A stretch of 64,000 bases of DNA from Tardibacter sp963781025 (GCA_963781025.1 CAWADU010000003.1:372001-436000), one strand, 5' to 3'. Shown: positions 16,120 through 25,980, counted from the first letter of the stretch. The notes: generated from the sequence alone by a model not told the origin. A program made the numbers and translations.

Positions 16120-18891
16120 TCAGTTGTGCTGGGCGATAATCGCCACCGTCGCCACCGAGGACACCAGCGAACCGACGATGCTGATGATGTTCGATACCAG
16201 ATCGAGCTTGAACAGCGGATCGAGGTTCTTCGGCACAATCACGGTCGTTCCCGGTGGCACCGGCACGTTCGACGAGCGCCAGACCGAGCTCTTCACCGGC
16301 TGCGCCAGGCCATTCGGATAAACGACATAAATGCGGCCCTTGTCGGCACTGAACTGCGTGCCGCCCGCGTCGCTCACATATTGCGCGACGCGCCGGCCCT
16401 CCCGGTACTGGACAGCGCCGGGATTGGATATATCGCCCAGCACGATGACGAAGTTGGGCTGCTTGGGCATGTAGATAGCGTCGCCGCCCTCAAGGATCGT
16501 ATCGAGATTGGGGCGGGCGGCGAGGACGCGGGGATCGGCCTCCACCACGACGCGCCCCGCACCTTCCGCCGACGCAAGCTGTTTGCTGATCTGGGAGACT
16601 GCCGCAAGGCCATCGGCATTGACGTTTTTCCGCGCGGCAATGGAAAGAACCGCATTGCCAAGATCGCGCGACGTCCGCCGGAATCCTTCTTCTTCGGCCT
16701 GCCGCACCGAACGGCGGGTCATGACCGCGCCATAGGGATAGGCGAAGTTGGTAAGCCCGCCGGCCCGTTCGAACAGGGATGACAGCGTTTCGCCCTTGCG
16801 GATCGTGTAGAGTCCGGGCCGGACGAACTCGCCGGTCAGCAGCACCGAAGCGCTTTCAAACTGCGGCTGCGGTGTGCTCAGGCGCAGATCGTCGCCGGGA
16901 TTGATCGCGATCCGCGTCAATACCTTACCATCCGCGTCAAGCGCATAGCGTTGCAGCGTGGGCGAACCCGAAGCCGGCGACGCGGTGACGTCGATGACCA
17001 CGCCCTCGTTTCCGGTGGTCGCCCCTTCGGCGATGCTGAGCGCGACACTTGCGGTGATCGTGCCGGCAACGGGATAGGCGCCCGGACGGCGGACGCCACC
17101 GCCTATCCCGATCGAATTTTCGATCAGAAACGGTAGCAGGGCCGGTTCACGCTCGAACGTCGGCGCGCAGGCCGCCGCCGCGGTATCCTTCGACATTTGA
17201 GCCGCGTTGAGCGACGCCTCCTGGACCGCATTCGTAACCGTGCTGCCCCCGACGTTAACGGCCGTGCTGCTGCCGACATTGGCGGCTTCGGACTTGCCTT
17301 CACGCTCGACGATGAAAGCGCCGCGCGTGAGGACGGAAAACCGAGAGGACTGGGTGTCGCGCACGGTGTCGGCCAGCCGGGCGAGCGACTGGCATTGAGG
17401 GATCGGATTGGGCTGACCAAGCACGATCTGGCGAACCGCCGCCCTATTCATGAACGCGATATCGGCCCGGGAAAACACCCAGAGCGTGTCGTTGGCCTGC
17501 AGCGGAACCGATGGACCCGAACCGAGCGCGCTGACCAGATTGACAGGCTGGAAGACACGGCTGCCGCTTTGCGGGTCGCGCCTTATCAGCGCGGCCATTG
17601 GCAGATAGGTGTCGGGCTTCACGTCGTTGATCGTGCCCAGCAGGTCGCGCACGGTCGGCGCCGCGGGTAGAGGCCGCGGGCCGGGATTGATGACATTGCC
17701 TTGAAGGCTGACGCGGTTGACCGCGCCACCGGCCGAGCCAGCCGTCACAACCAGCGCATCGCCGGCGACGATCTGCTGATTCACGCCCGACACGCGGACG
17801 AATGCTTCGCCGCCGCCGCTGTTGATGCGGCTGATCGAAACGGAACTGCCGCGCGGTCGAACGGCGCCGCCGGCATAGTCGAGGATTGCGCCGACCGTTG
17901 CCCCGCCGCCGCGCAGTTCATAGATGCCGGGACGTGCCACCGATCCCATGACCGCCACGGTATCGCCAATGACGGGAACGATAACGCGGTCCCCATCCTG
18001 GAGCCGGACGGAATTGGGCGTGCCGATGCCGAGCAGACCGTAGAGGTCGAGGCTGATCGTCCGATTGCCGCGAACGACCCGGATGCGCCGAAGCGAGCCG
18101 GTCCGCCGCACGCCGCCGGAACGGGCAAGCGCGGTTGCGACATCGGACAATGAGGTCAGCTGATACTGGCCCGGCCTGTTTACTTCACCACCCACGAAAA
18201 CGGTGATGGCGCGAACCGAGCCGACCGAAACAAATACATTGGTGCCAAGCAGGGTGCTGCGCGTCGCCAATTCGATCTCGCCGCGCACCTGCCCAAGGCT
18301 GCGGCCAGCGGCCTGGATAGGCGGCAACGCGCCGACGATGACCTGACCTTCGCGGTTGACGCGAACAACGTTGCTCTCGTTGGTCGCGCCCTGGAAGTTG
18401 ACGACCAGATCGTCGCCAACGCCCACGATGTAATGGTCGTTCACCTGCCCGGTCAGTGGCCCGCTTGCGGTACTTGCCGCCTTGAACAACTCATAGCCGA
18501 ACTGGCGGAGCGTGTCGTCTTCCAGGCGCGTACGGTACTCCCGCTCGATCGCCGAGGGCGTGTACATCTCGTCAAGCTTCTGCCTGGCGACTTGGCTGTT
18601 CAGCTCCACCTCTTCATTCGTGAGCTGGTTTCGGTTGAGGATATTGTCCGCGCCCGTCTGGGTGGCATTCTGCTGATCGCCGTTCTCGCGCGCGGTATCG
18701 AGCGTGGTTGAACGGGCCGGAGCGCTTGCGCCGAGCTGTTGCTGCAGTTTTTCGAGAATGCCCGCATCAAGCCCCGACCCGCCCATGGTCTGGGCCGAAA
18801 CGGCAAATCCATCGCAGAATAATGCAAATGACGCCATTGCCGTCAGCACAGCACGTGTGACGCGGGTCGCGTTCCACCCCGATCGGTTCAT
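16120..18891 (-). CDS. Large multi-SLBB polysaccharide export (OPX/Wza-like) protein
   Basis: About 923 residues starting at ATG 18891 (a TTG at 18897 is also open). An N-terminal signal peptide (TMASFALFCDGFAVSAQ) is followed by the PES domain, recognisable in YIVGVGDDLVVNFQGATNES. Several SLBB beta-grasp repeats follow, each with a PGxY-type start (VNRPGQYQLTSLSDVATALA, VARPGIYELRGGG, VRRPGAYPVAGTITAS, FVRPGLYTIRKGETLSSLFE, ISNPGAVQYREGRR). The C-terminus is a hydrophobic helix (NIISIVGSLVSSVATVAIIA) that could span the outer membrane as in Wza. No Wzc, flippase or transferase gene lies beside it. It is probably the exporter of another polymer or a stand-alone partner of the EPS locus 20 kb away. 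Confidence 0.85.
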   Translation of the reverse strand: MNRSGWNATRVTRAVLTAMASFALFCDGFAVSAQTMGGSGLDAGILEKLQQQLGASAPARSTTLDTARENGDQQNATQTGADNILNRNQLTNEEVELNSQVARQKLDEMYTPSAIEREYRTRLEDDTLRQFGYELFKAASTASGPLTGQVNDHYIVGVGDDLVVNFQGATNESNVVRVNREGQVIVGALPPIQAAGRSLGQVRGEIELATRSTLLGTNVFVSVGSVRAITVFVGGEVNRPGQYQLTSLSDVATALARSGGVRRTGSLRRIRVVRGNRTISLDLYGLLGIGTPNSVRLQDGDRVIVPVIGDTVAVMGSVARPGIYELRGGGATVGAILDYAGGAVRPRGSSVSISRINSGGGEAFVRVSGVNQQIVAGDALVVTAGSAGGAVNRVSLQGNVINPGPRPLPAAPTVRDLLGTINDVKPDTYLPMAALIRRDPQSGSRVFQPVNLVSALGSGPSVPLQANDTLWVFSRADIAFMNRAAVRQIVLGQPNPIPQCQSLARLADTVRDTQSSRFSVLTRGAFIVEREGKSEAANVGSSTAVNVGGSTVTNAVQEASLNAAQMSKDTAAAACAPTFEREPALLPFLIENSIGIGGGVRRPGAYPVAGTITASVALSIAEGATTGNEGVVIDVTASPASGSPTLQRYALDADGKVLTRIAINPGDDLRLSTPQPQFESASVLLTGEFVRPGLYTIRKGETLSSLFERAGGLTNFAYPYGAVMTRRSVRQAEEEGFRRTSRDLGNAVLSIAARKNVNADGLAAVSQISKQLASAEGAGRVVVEADPRVLAARPNLDTILEGGDAIYMPKQPNFVIVLGDISNPGAVQYREGRRVAQYVSDAGGTQFSADKGRIYVVYPNGLAQPVKSSVWRSSNVPVPPGTTVIVPKNLDPLFKLDLVSNIISIVGSLVSSVATVAIIAQHN

Positions 18892-19078
18892 CAACAACTT
18901 ATCCCACCGCTTGATCGAAGGTTAAGCGTGATAGGAGCCAGTCTATCAGGCGTCAATCCGCCCTGGGCGGGCTGGCGGCGAGCAAATGCCCTACCGAGGC
19001 GCATGCATGGGTTTGACAACGGGTGCGGGTCTACCGCACAGGGCGCGAAACATTCGCAATTCAGAGGGACGGGCGGAC

Positions 19079-20128
19079 ATGTTGATCGCATTACTGGCTG
19101 GTGACGGGATTGGACCCGAAGTGGTGGCCGAGGCGGTGCGCGTCCTTCAGGCGGCTGGCGCACGCGATCTGACGTTCGAGGAAGGGCTGGTCGGAGGCGC
19201 TGCCTATAAAGCCGCCGGCCATCCGCTGCCGCAGGCGACGCTTGATCTGGCGATGCGCGCTGACGCCATGCTGTTCGGAGCGGTCGGTGATCCCGATTGC
19301 GACCGGCTGGAACGGCATCTGCGCCCCGAACAGGCGATTCTGGGCCTGCGCAAGGCGCTTGGGCTATTCGCCAATCTGAGGCCTGCCAAGCTCTATCCCG
19401 AACTTGCCGACGCGTCGGCGCTCAGGCCCGAAGTGGCGCGCCAGATCGATATGGTGATTGTCCGCGAGTTGACCGGCGATGTCTATTTCGGCCAGCCGCG
19501 CGGTTTGCGGAAAACCGAAGCCGGTCTGCGCGAAGGCTTTGACACCATGCGCTATGACGAGGCCGAAATCGCCCGTATCGCGCGCGTGGGGTTCGAAACG
19601 GCGCGGGCACGCCGCAACAAACTGTGCTCGGTCGACAAGGCCAATGTGCTGGAAACCTCTCAGCTCTGGCGTGACGTGGTGATTGAGGTGTCGGCGGATT
19701 ATCCCGATGTCGAGCTGTCCCACATGTATGTCGACAACGCCGCGATGCAGCTTGTGCGCGCACCCGGCCAGTTCGACGTGATCGTGACTGGCAATCTGTT
19801 CGGCGACATACTGTCGGATCAGGCGTCGATGTGCGCGGGTTCCATCGGTATGCTCCCGTCGGCCTCGCTGGACAGCAAGTCGAAAGGTCTGTTCGAACCC
19901 ATTCATGGATCGGCCCCCGACATTGCCGGGCAGGGCAAGGCCAATCCGCTGGCGGCTATCCTTTCGGCGGCGATGATGCTGCGCTATTCGCTGGGCCAGG
20001 CTGATGTCGCCGATCGTATGGAAACGGCCGTATCCGCTGCGCTCGCCGCCGGGCACCGCACCGCCGACCTGGGTGGCGCGGTTTCCACCTGCGAGATGGG
20101 CGATGCGGTGGTGGCGGCGCTGGCCTGA
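19079..20128 (+). CDS. leuB: 3-isopropylmalate dehydrogenase
   Basis: NAD-dependent oxidative decarboxylase of leucine synthesis, 349 residues. It starts MLIALLAGDGIGPEVVAEAV and has the LRPEQAILGLRKAL region, the catalytic RELTGDVYFGQPRG with Tyr, DKANVLETSQLWRDVV with Lys, and the metal and NAD sites in GNLFGDILSDQASM and EPIHGSAPDIAGQGKANP. The open frame begins at 18986, but GAGGGA at 19062-19067 and homology favour ATG 19079. It is separated from leuCD by the opposite-strand SLBB gene and is therefore likely transcribed on its own. Confidence 0.96.
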   Translation: MLIALLAGDGIGPEVVAEAVRVLQAAGARDLTFEEGLVGGAAYKAAGHPLPQATLDLAMRADAMLFGAVGDPDCDRLERHLRPEQAILGLRKALGLFANLRPAKLYPELADASALRPEVARQIDMVIVRELTGDVYFGQPRGLRKTEAGLREGFDTMRYDEAEIARIARVGFETARARRNKLCSVDKANVLETSQLWRDVVIEVSADYPDVELSHMYVDNAAMQLVRAPGQFDVIVTGNLFGDILSDQASMCAGSIGMLPSASLDSKSKGLFEPIHGSAPDIAGQGKANPLAAILSAAMMLRYSLGQADVADRMETAVSAALAAGHRTADLGGAVSTCEMGDAVVAALA

Positions 20129-20187
20129 TCTCAATCCGCAATGTCGGACATTGACGCGGACGGCGATCACGCGGCAAAGCGAAGGCT

Positions 20188-21396
20188 ATGAAAAGGAAAA
20201 CTGGACAGGATCGTTCGCGGACCGAGGGATGGCGCCCGGCCACGCGCGCCGTGCGCGGTGGAACCGCGCGTTCCGAATGGGGCGAGACGTCCGAAGCGCT
20301 CTTTCTGACGTCCGGGTACGCCTATGAGTGTGCCGAGGACGCGGCGGCGCGCTTCCGTGGCGACCAGCAGGGCATGACCTATTCGCGGTTGCAGAACCCG
20401 ACGGTCGAAATGCTTGAGCAGCGTCTCGCCCTGATCGAGGGCGCTGAGGCGGCGCGCTGCACATCGTCGGGAATGGCGGCTATGACGGCCACCTTGCTGT
20501 GCCAGCTCAAGAGCGGCGATCATCTGGTCGCCGCCCGCGCGATGTTCGGCTCGTGCCGCTGGCTGACCGACACGCTGCTGCCCAAGTTCGGGATACAGAC
20601 GACAATCGTCGACGGGCGCGATTCCCATGCATGGAAGGCGGCGTTAAGGCCCAACACCAAGCTGTTCTTCCTTGAAACGCCCGCCAATCCGACGCTCGAT
20701 ATCGTCGACATGCAGGCGGTGTGCGATATTGCGCATGATGCAGGCGCCCTGGTTGCGGTGGACAACGCCTTTGCGACGCCCATGGTGCAGCGGCCGATGG
20801 AATTTGGCGCGGATATCGTCGCCTATTCCGCCACCAAGATGATGGACGGACAAGGACGCGTGCTGGCCGGTGCAGTGCTTGGCAGCGAGGATTTCATCCT
20901 CAACACGCTGTTGCCCTTCACCCGCAATACCGGGCCCACGCTTTCAGCCTTCAATGCCTGGGTTGTGCTGAAGGGGCTGGAAACGCTGGAATTGCGCATC
21001 ATGCGGCAGAGCGAGAATGCGCTGAAGGTCGCCCGCTTCCTTGAAACGCGCGTTCCACGCCTGCTTTATCCCAACCTCCCGAGCCATCCGCAGCACGCGC
21101 TGGCGATGCGCCAGATGTCGGCTGGCGGGACGATCATCTCGCTTTATCTGGACGGTGGACGCAAGCAGGCGCACGGCCTGCTCGATGCGCTTGAGCTGGT
21201 CGACATTTCGAACAACATCGGCGATTCTCGCACATTGATGACGCACCCGGCCTCGACCACCCACAGCGGCCTCAGCGAAGAGGTGAGGGCGGAAATGGAC
21301 GTGACCGAAGGCATGTTGCGGCTATCGATAGGGTTGGAAGACCCCGACGATGTGATCGCCGATTTCGATCAGGCGCTAAAGGCGGTCGGGCTTTGA
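20188..21396 (+). CDS. metZ: O-succinylhomoserine sulfhydrylase
   Basis: PLP enzyme of the Cys/Met metabolism family, 402 residues, making homocysteine directly from O-succinylhomoserine and sulfide. The PLP lysine is Lys217 in AYSATKMMDGQGRVLAGAV, and ETPANPTLDIVDMQAVCDIA and the C-terminal THSGLSEEVRAEMDVTEGML match the family. Cystathionine synthases and lyases are relatives, but the DGQGR variant after the lysine is typical of MetZ. Only 59 bases separate it from leuB. I looked for a SAM-II-type riboswitch upstream and saw none. The stop overlaps the apaG start. Confidence 0.92.
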   Translation: MKRKTGQDRSRTEGWRPATRAVRGGTARSEWGETSEALFLTSGYAYECAEDAAARFRGDQQGMTYSRLQNPTVEMLEQRLALIEGAEAARCTSSGMAAMTATLLCQLKSGDHLVAARAMFGSCRWLTDTLLPKFGIQTTIVDGRDSHAWKAALRPNTKLFFLETPANPTLDIVDMQAVCDIAHDAGALVAVDNAFATPMVQRPMEFGADIVAYSATKMMDGQGRVLAGAVLGSEDFILNTLLPFTRNTGPTLSAFNAWVVLKGLETLELRIMRQSENALKVARFLETRVPRLLYPNLPSHPQHALAMRQMSAGGTIISLYLDGGRKQAHGLLDALELVDISNNIGDSRTLMTHPASTTHSGLSEEVRAEMDVTEGMLRLSIGLEDPDDVIADFDQALKAVGL

Positions 21397-21791
21397 AAGC
21401 GCTTTTCCCCCATGCGATCACAACGCGGGGGGTGACGGTGCGTGTTGCCGTCAGCTATCTGGCTGAACAGAGCAATCCCGCAACCGACCGCTGGTTCTGG
21501 AGCTATCATGTCCGGATCGAAAACGATGGCGACCAAGCGGTTCAATTGATTTCGCGCCATTGGCTCATCCACGACGGCAACGACGTCCTTCACGAAGTGC
21601 AGGGCGACGGCGTGGTCGGCGAGCAGCCGATGATCCAGCCGGGCGCCAGCTATGATTATGTGTCGGGCTGTCCGCTCAACACCCGCAATGGGCGGATGGA
21701 GGGCGCGTACCAGATGGTGGCCGAAGACGGCAGCGTCTTTGACGTCCTCGTCCCGAGGTTCGAGCTGGCCATACCGGCGGTCGTGTCATGA
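21393..21791 (+). CDS. apaG: ApaG domain protein (Co2+/Mg2+ efflux protein ApaG)
   Basis: 132 residues of the ApaG beta-sandwich. Recognisable parts are RVAVSYLAEQSNPATDRWFW, YHVRIENDGDQAVQLISRHW, EVQGDGVVGEQPMIQPGASY and SGCPLNTRNGRMEGAYQMV. Start is TTG 21393, overlapping the metZ stop (TTGA). It ends four bases into the LysR-type gene, so metZ-apaG-LysR form a coupled run. The biochemical role of ApaG remains unclear; the old efflux name comes from an enteric phenotype. Confidence 0.94.
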   Translation: MKALFPHAITTRGVTVRVAVSYLAEQSNPATDRWFWSYHVRIENDGDQAVQLISRHWLIHDGNDVLHEVQGDGVVGEQPMIQPGASYDYVSGCPLNTRNGRMEGAYQMVAEDGSVFDVLVPRFELAIPAVVS

Positions 21792-22585
21792 AACGGACGC
21801 ATCTGCCGCTGAACGCGCTGCGCGTGTTCGATGCCGCTGCAAGGCACCTGTCCTTCACGCGCGCGGCGGATGAACTGGCGGTGACGCCGGCGGCGGTGGG
21901 TCAGCAGATTCGTGCCCTTGAGGAGACTCTGGGCGTGGTTCTGTTCCGCCGCACCACCAAGGGACTTGAGCTGACGCCGGAAGCGGAAAGCGGCCTGCCG
22001 GCCTTGCGTTCCGGTTTTCTGCAGTTCGAGGAAGCCGTGCGCGCGATGCAGGCCGGGCAGTCGTCGAAGACGCTTACCATCGCAGCGCCGCGCGATTTCA
22101 CCGCGAAGTGGCTGGCGCCGAAGCTCGCGGCCTATGGGCGGGCCGATCCCGAACTGCGCTTCATGCTGGTATCTGCCGACCAGGAACTGGATTTCACCGA
22201 GGCGAACCTCGATTGCGCCATCCGTTTTGTCGACGGGCCCAATGGGCTGGAAGGCGTGAAGCTTGGCGAGGGCGCGACGGTGACGGTGTCCGCTCCCGGC
22301 AGTAAGGCCGCGACGGCCATCTGCTGGCAGGGATCGCCAGACGCGGACGGCGTCAATGCAGGCGGGCTTTATGTCACGGATGCGGGCCTCGCGCTTGATG
22401 CCGCCGCGGCGGGATTCGGCCGTGCGCGCGTGCCCGCGTTGCTGGCTGAAGGCGACATCGCATCGGGCCGCGTCGTGACCATTGGCGATCTGGAACCCTT
22501 CGCTGAAACCTATTGGCTTGTCGCCCCGACGCCGCAATGGCGGCAGAAAAAGGTGAACGCGCTGGTCAGGGCCCTGGTCGGCTGA
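21788..22585 (+). CDS. LysR-family transcriptional regulator (GcvA-like)
   Basis: 265 residues. The winged helix-turn-helix LPLNALRVFDAAARHLSFTR, ADELAVTPAAVGQQIRALEE covers about residues 6-65 and resembles GcvA-type LysR proteins. The effector domain follows from about residue 95 (TIAAPRDFTAKWLAPKLAAY). Unusually, the effector domain is short for a LysR protein. It overlaps the apaG stop by four bases, so it is co-transcribed with metZ-apaG rather than divergent from its target. Target unknown. Confidence 0.88.
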   Translation: MKRTHLPLNALRVFDAAARHLSFTRAADELAVTPAAVGQQIRALEETLGVVLFRRTTKGLELTPEAESGLPALRSGFLQFEEAVRAMQAGQSSKTLTIAAPRDFTAKWLAPKLAAYGRADPELRFMLVSADQELDFTEANLDCAIRFVDGPNGLEGVKLGEGATVTVSAPGSKAATAICWQGSPDADGVNAGGLYVTDAGLALDAAAAGFGRARVPALLAEGDIASGRVVTIGDLEPFAETYWLVAPTPQWRQKKVNALVRALVG

Positions 22586-22745
22586 TCACTGCCGCGCAAA
22601 GCGAACCCAAGGCAAAATCTGCCACTTGTCATCACGGGCCGATGCCGCGGAAATCATGGGCTCTGGAAATTATGGGCCAGGACGATGGAGTCTGTGCCGA
22701 AATTTCGAACGAAGTGATATGCTAATTCGCGCATGAACGTTCGTC

Positions 22746-25700
22746 ATGGGACTTGGGACACCCAAGGTGAACCGGCGTGTCGTAACCGCAGGTGTCGAGA
22801 TGACAAGCTGGAGGGGATCGCAGGACCTCGGACGTCGAATAGCGCGACGCTTTAATTATTTCCTTCCCCACCCCGCCGTTGAGCGACGGCTGTGGCCGTC
22901 GCTTATCATTGTCGCGGCGACCGTGCTTCTGCTCCTGGGTATAACCGCGGAGATCAGGAATTCATGGTTTCAGTCGGTGGTGTTTTCCCGCTGGGCCGAA
23001 TCCATGACTTTCCATGTGGAGGAAGGATCCAGCACCGCGATCCGGTTTCCGGCGCACGGCCCATTTGACAGGCAACGAGGCTATACCGAGCTGCCCAAAT
23101 ATCTCGGTTCCCTGCGCGGCAAGGGATTTGCTATCGACCGCCAGGCCCGGATGTCGCCCACGCTGGCAGCATTTCAGCTTGTGGGGGGCTTCCCGCCTTA
23201 TCAGGAGAAAACGGTTTCGGGCCTGACCTTGCTGTCCAATGACGGGCGGCCTTTCTACGCCGCTCGATACCCCGAGAATAGCTACGGCTCCTTTTCGGAC
23301 GTACCCGCTATCGTCCGTAACTCGCTGCTATTCGTTGAAAATCGCGAGCTGTTCGATCCCGCGCACCCCCGGCGCAACCCCGCCGTCGAATGGGATCGGC
23401 TGTGGCTGGCGATGTTCAAATTCGGTGCCAGCGAAACGGCTGGAGGGAGCCGGCCGGGGGGTAGCACGCTTGCCACCCAGATCGAGAAATTCCGGCATTC
23501 TCCCGATGGCCGGACGACCGGCGCCAGCGAAAAACTGCGGCAAATGGTTTCGGCGACGCTGAGGGCATATCGCGATGGGCCGGACACGGCGGGCGCGCGC
23601 AAGCGGATCATTCTTGAAGCACTCGATTCCATGCCGCTGGCGGCAGTCCGGGGCCACGGAGAAGTGATCGGGTTGGGTGACGGTTTGCAACTTTGGTACG
23701 GAAGCGACTTCGACGAGACCAATCGGCTGCTCAGGACCAGTGGCAGCGATGTCGGGCTGTCACGCAAGGCGCTCGCATACAAGCAGGTGCTGAGCCTGAT
23801 CATCGCCCAGCGTCGGCCGTCCTGGTACCTGGGCCAGGGCCGCCAAGACCTGGAAGCATTGACCGACAGCTATATCAGGTTGATGGCGGCTGCGGGTGGC
23901 CTCGACCGGCGATTGCGTGACGCGGCGCTGCATACCCGGCTCCAGTTCCACCGGCGACCGCCCGAAAATGACAGCATTCCCGACAACACCACCAAGGCTT
24001 CGTCGGCCATGCGGATCAGGCTTCTGACGCTGCTCGGCATGTCGTCGCTTTACGACCTCGACCGGATCGATCTAACCGCCGAAACCACGCTCGACGCCGA
24101 AGCGCAGGCCCGCATAACCGAGGTGCTGCGAAGCCTGAATGATCCCGAAAATCTGGCTGGTCTTGGGCTTCTCGGGCCACGGCTGCTGAAAAGCGTGCAG
24201 CCCGCCAGGGTCGTCTACAGCTTCACCCTTTATGAAACGGGCGGTTCGGCCAATTTCCTGCGAATCCAGACCGACAGCCTTGACCAACCGCTCGATCTCA
24301 ACGTCGGGTCCAAGATGGAGCTTGGCTCGACCGCGAAGGTCCGCACGCTCATAACCTATCTCGAAATCATCGCGGACCTGCGCGATGTGCTCCGGCCGTT
24401 GCCTGCGGCCTCGCTTGAAAACGTTGCGACCGAGGGCGATCCGCTGACCCAATGGGTGGCGCAGTATCTGCTGGAAAATGGCGACCAGGGACTGCCCGGC
24501 CTGTTGCAGGCGGCGATGGAGCGGACCTATTCGTCGAGTCCTTATGAGCGGTTCTTTACCGCGGGGGGGATGCACAGGTTCGTGAACTTCGACCGCAAGT
24601 TCAGCGGCGGCAAGCTTCCGGTGGCAAAAGCCATCGAACAAAGCGTCAACCTCGTCTTCATCCGCATGATGCGTGACATCGTCGATTATCAGATAGCCCG
24701 AATTCCAGGAACAAAGGGGATCATGGACGATCCCAACCATCCCCTTAGGCGCGTCTATCTCAATCGCTTTGCCGATATGGAGGGCCGCCAATATCTCTGG
24801 CGCTTCTATCCACAGTACCGAAATCTCGACCGGGCCGGGATATTGGCGCGGATTGCCGAACGATCCAAATATCTGAAGCCGCGCCTTGCCGCCTCGTTCC
24901 GCACCGTTTTGCCGCGGGCGCCTTATGAAACGTTCGCCGCTTTCATCGACCGGTGGGCCTTGGTGAAGATCGAGGACGCCGCCAGCATGCAAAAGCTCTA
25001 CGACACCTATGCGACGGACCGGCTGAATCTTGCCGACCGGTCGTATGTGGCGAGTGTCCACCCGCTGGAATTGTGGCTTGCGGGCTATCTTTACGCACAC
25101 CCCCATGCCTCGTGGCAAGAGGTGGTCGAAAGAAGCGCGGACGTCCGCCAGGAATCCTATGGCTGGCTGTTCAAGCCAAACCGCATCGCGGCGCAGAACA
25201 GGCGCATCAGGGTTCTGCTGGAACAGCAGGCCTTCGTCAAAATTCACAAGCAATGGCAAAGGCTGGGGTATCCGTTCGATCACCTTGTCCCGTCCTATGC
25301 GACCGCGATCGGGACCTCGGGCGATCGGCCGGATGCCCTGGCGGAACTCATGGGCATAATCGTCAACAGGGGTGTCCGGCTGCCGACTGTCCGGTTCACG
25401 CGGCTTCGCTTTGCGGCGAGCACGCCTTACGAAACCCAGGTTCGCGCCGATCCGGCGGCAGGCCAGCAGGTGCTGAGACCCGAAATCGCCGATGTTGCCC
25501 GCAAAGCATTGATCGATGTGGTGGAAAACGGCACCGCCCGGCGGGCGAGTGGCGCGCTGCATGCACCAGACGGCTCGAATCTAGTCATCGGTGCCAAGAC
25601 AGGGACAGGCGACAACCGGACCCAGCAGTTCGGCCGCGGCCGTCGGCTGATCGGGTCGGTGGTGCGGTCCCGCACGGCCACCCTGATGTTTTTTATCGAC

Positions 25701-25892
25701 GACCGTTTCTTCGGGACGATCACCGCCCATGTCGATGGACCCGAAGCGGCGCAATACCGGTTCACCAGCGCCCTGCCGGCACAGCTTTTCAAATCGCTTG
25801 CGCCCATTCTCCAGCCGTTGGTCGACCAGCCGGGTCCGCCTCGCCCGACACCCGCTCCAATCCTGCGCCAGACGGTAGCCTATCGGGGCTGA
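22746..25892 (+). CDS. Divergent class A penicillin-binding protein (GT51 plus transpeptidase)
   Basis: 1048 residues. One N-terminal membrane helix (LWPSLIIVAATVLLLLGITA, about residues 49-69) leads to a GT51 glycosyltransferase domain with Glu198 in FVENRELFDP and the GGSTLATQIEKF motif near residue 239. The transpeptidase domain keeps all three motifs: STAK (Ser528-Lys531), SVN (633-635) and KTG (951-953). The GT51 part departs from the usual EDxxFxxHxG and KxxE patterns, and about 300 residues lie between SVN and KTG, so it is longer and more divergent than standard PBP1a/1b. Start ATG 22746 or ATG 22800 are both possible. Confidence 0.82.
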   Translation: MGLGTPKVNRRVVTAGVEMTSWRGSQDLGRRIARRFNYFLPHPAVERRLWPSLIIVAATVLLLLGITAEIRNSWFQSVVFSRWAESMTFHVEEGSSTAIRFPAHGPFDRQRGYTELPKYLGSLRGKGFAIDRQARMSPTLAAFQLVGGFPPYQEKTVSGLTLLSNDGRPFYAARYPENSYGSFSDVPAIVRNSLLFVENRELFDPAHPRRNPAVEWDRLWLAMFKFGASETAGGSRPGGSTLATQIEKFRHSPDGRTTGASEKLRQMVSATLRAYRDGPDTAGARKRIILEALDSMPLAAVRGHGEVIGLGDGLQLWYGSDFDETNRLLRTSGSDVGLSRKALAYKQVLSLIIAQRRPSWYLGQGRQDLEALTDSYIRLMAAAGGLDRRLRDAALHTRLQFHRRPPENDSIPDNTTKASSAMRIRLLTLLGMSSLYDLDRIDLTAETTLDAEAQARITEVLRSLNDPENLAGLGLLGPRLLKSVQPARVVYSFTLYETGGSANFLRIQTDSLDQPLDLNVGSKMELGSTAKVRTLITYLEIIADLRDVLRPLPAASLENVATEGDPLTQWVAQYLLENGDQGLPGLLQAAMERTYSSSPYERFFTAGGMHRFVNFDRKFSGGKLPVAKAIEQSVNLVFIRMMRDIVDYQIARIPGTKGIMDDPNHPLRRVYLNRFADMEGRQYLWRFYPQYRNLDRAGILARIAERSKYLKPRLAASFRTVLPRAPYETFAAFIDRWALVKIEDAASMQKLYDTYATDRLNLADRSYVASVHPLELWLAGYLYAHPHASWQEVVERSADVRQESYGWLFKPNRIAAQNRRIRVLLEQQAFVKIHKQWQRLGYPFDHLVPSYATAIGTSGDRPDALAELMGIIVNRGVRLPTVRFTRLRFAASTPYETQVRADPAAGQQVLRPEIADVARKALIDVVENGTARRASGALHAPDGSNLVIGAKTGTGDNRTQQFGRGRRLIGSVVRSRTATLMFFIDDRFFGTITAHVDGPEAAQYRFTSALPAQLFKSLAPILQPLVDQPGPPRPTPAPILRQTVAYRG

Positions 25893-25956
25893 CAACCGCA
25901 TTGGCATCGCTCACGGGACTTGCAGCGCGTCGGCTTGCCGTCCATTGCGGGGCAGC

Positions 25957-25980
25957 GGATGGGAATTGCAATTCCCATCC
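25957..25980. repeat. Perfect 24-bp palindrome upstream of dxs
   Basis: The half-site GGATGGGAATTG at 25957-25968 is followed immediately by its exact reverse complement (25969-25980), with no central spacer. It lies 64 bases after the PBP stop and 42 bases before the dxs start. With no T-run it is not a classical terminator. An operator for a dimeric regulator or a recombination or repeat remnant is possible. Confidence 0.6.

Noticed and set aside
20129..20187. Possible SAM-II riboswitch before metZ
   Set aside because: Only 59 bases and none of the conserved pseudoknot sequence is visible.
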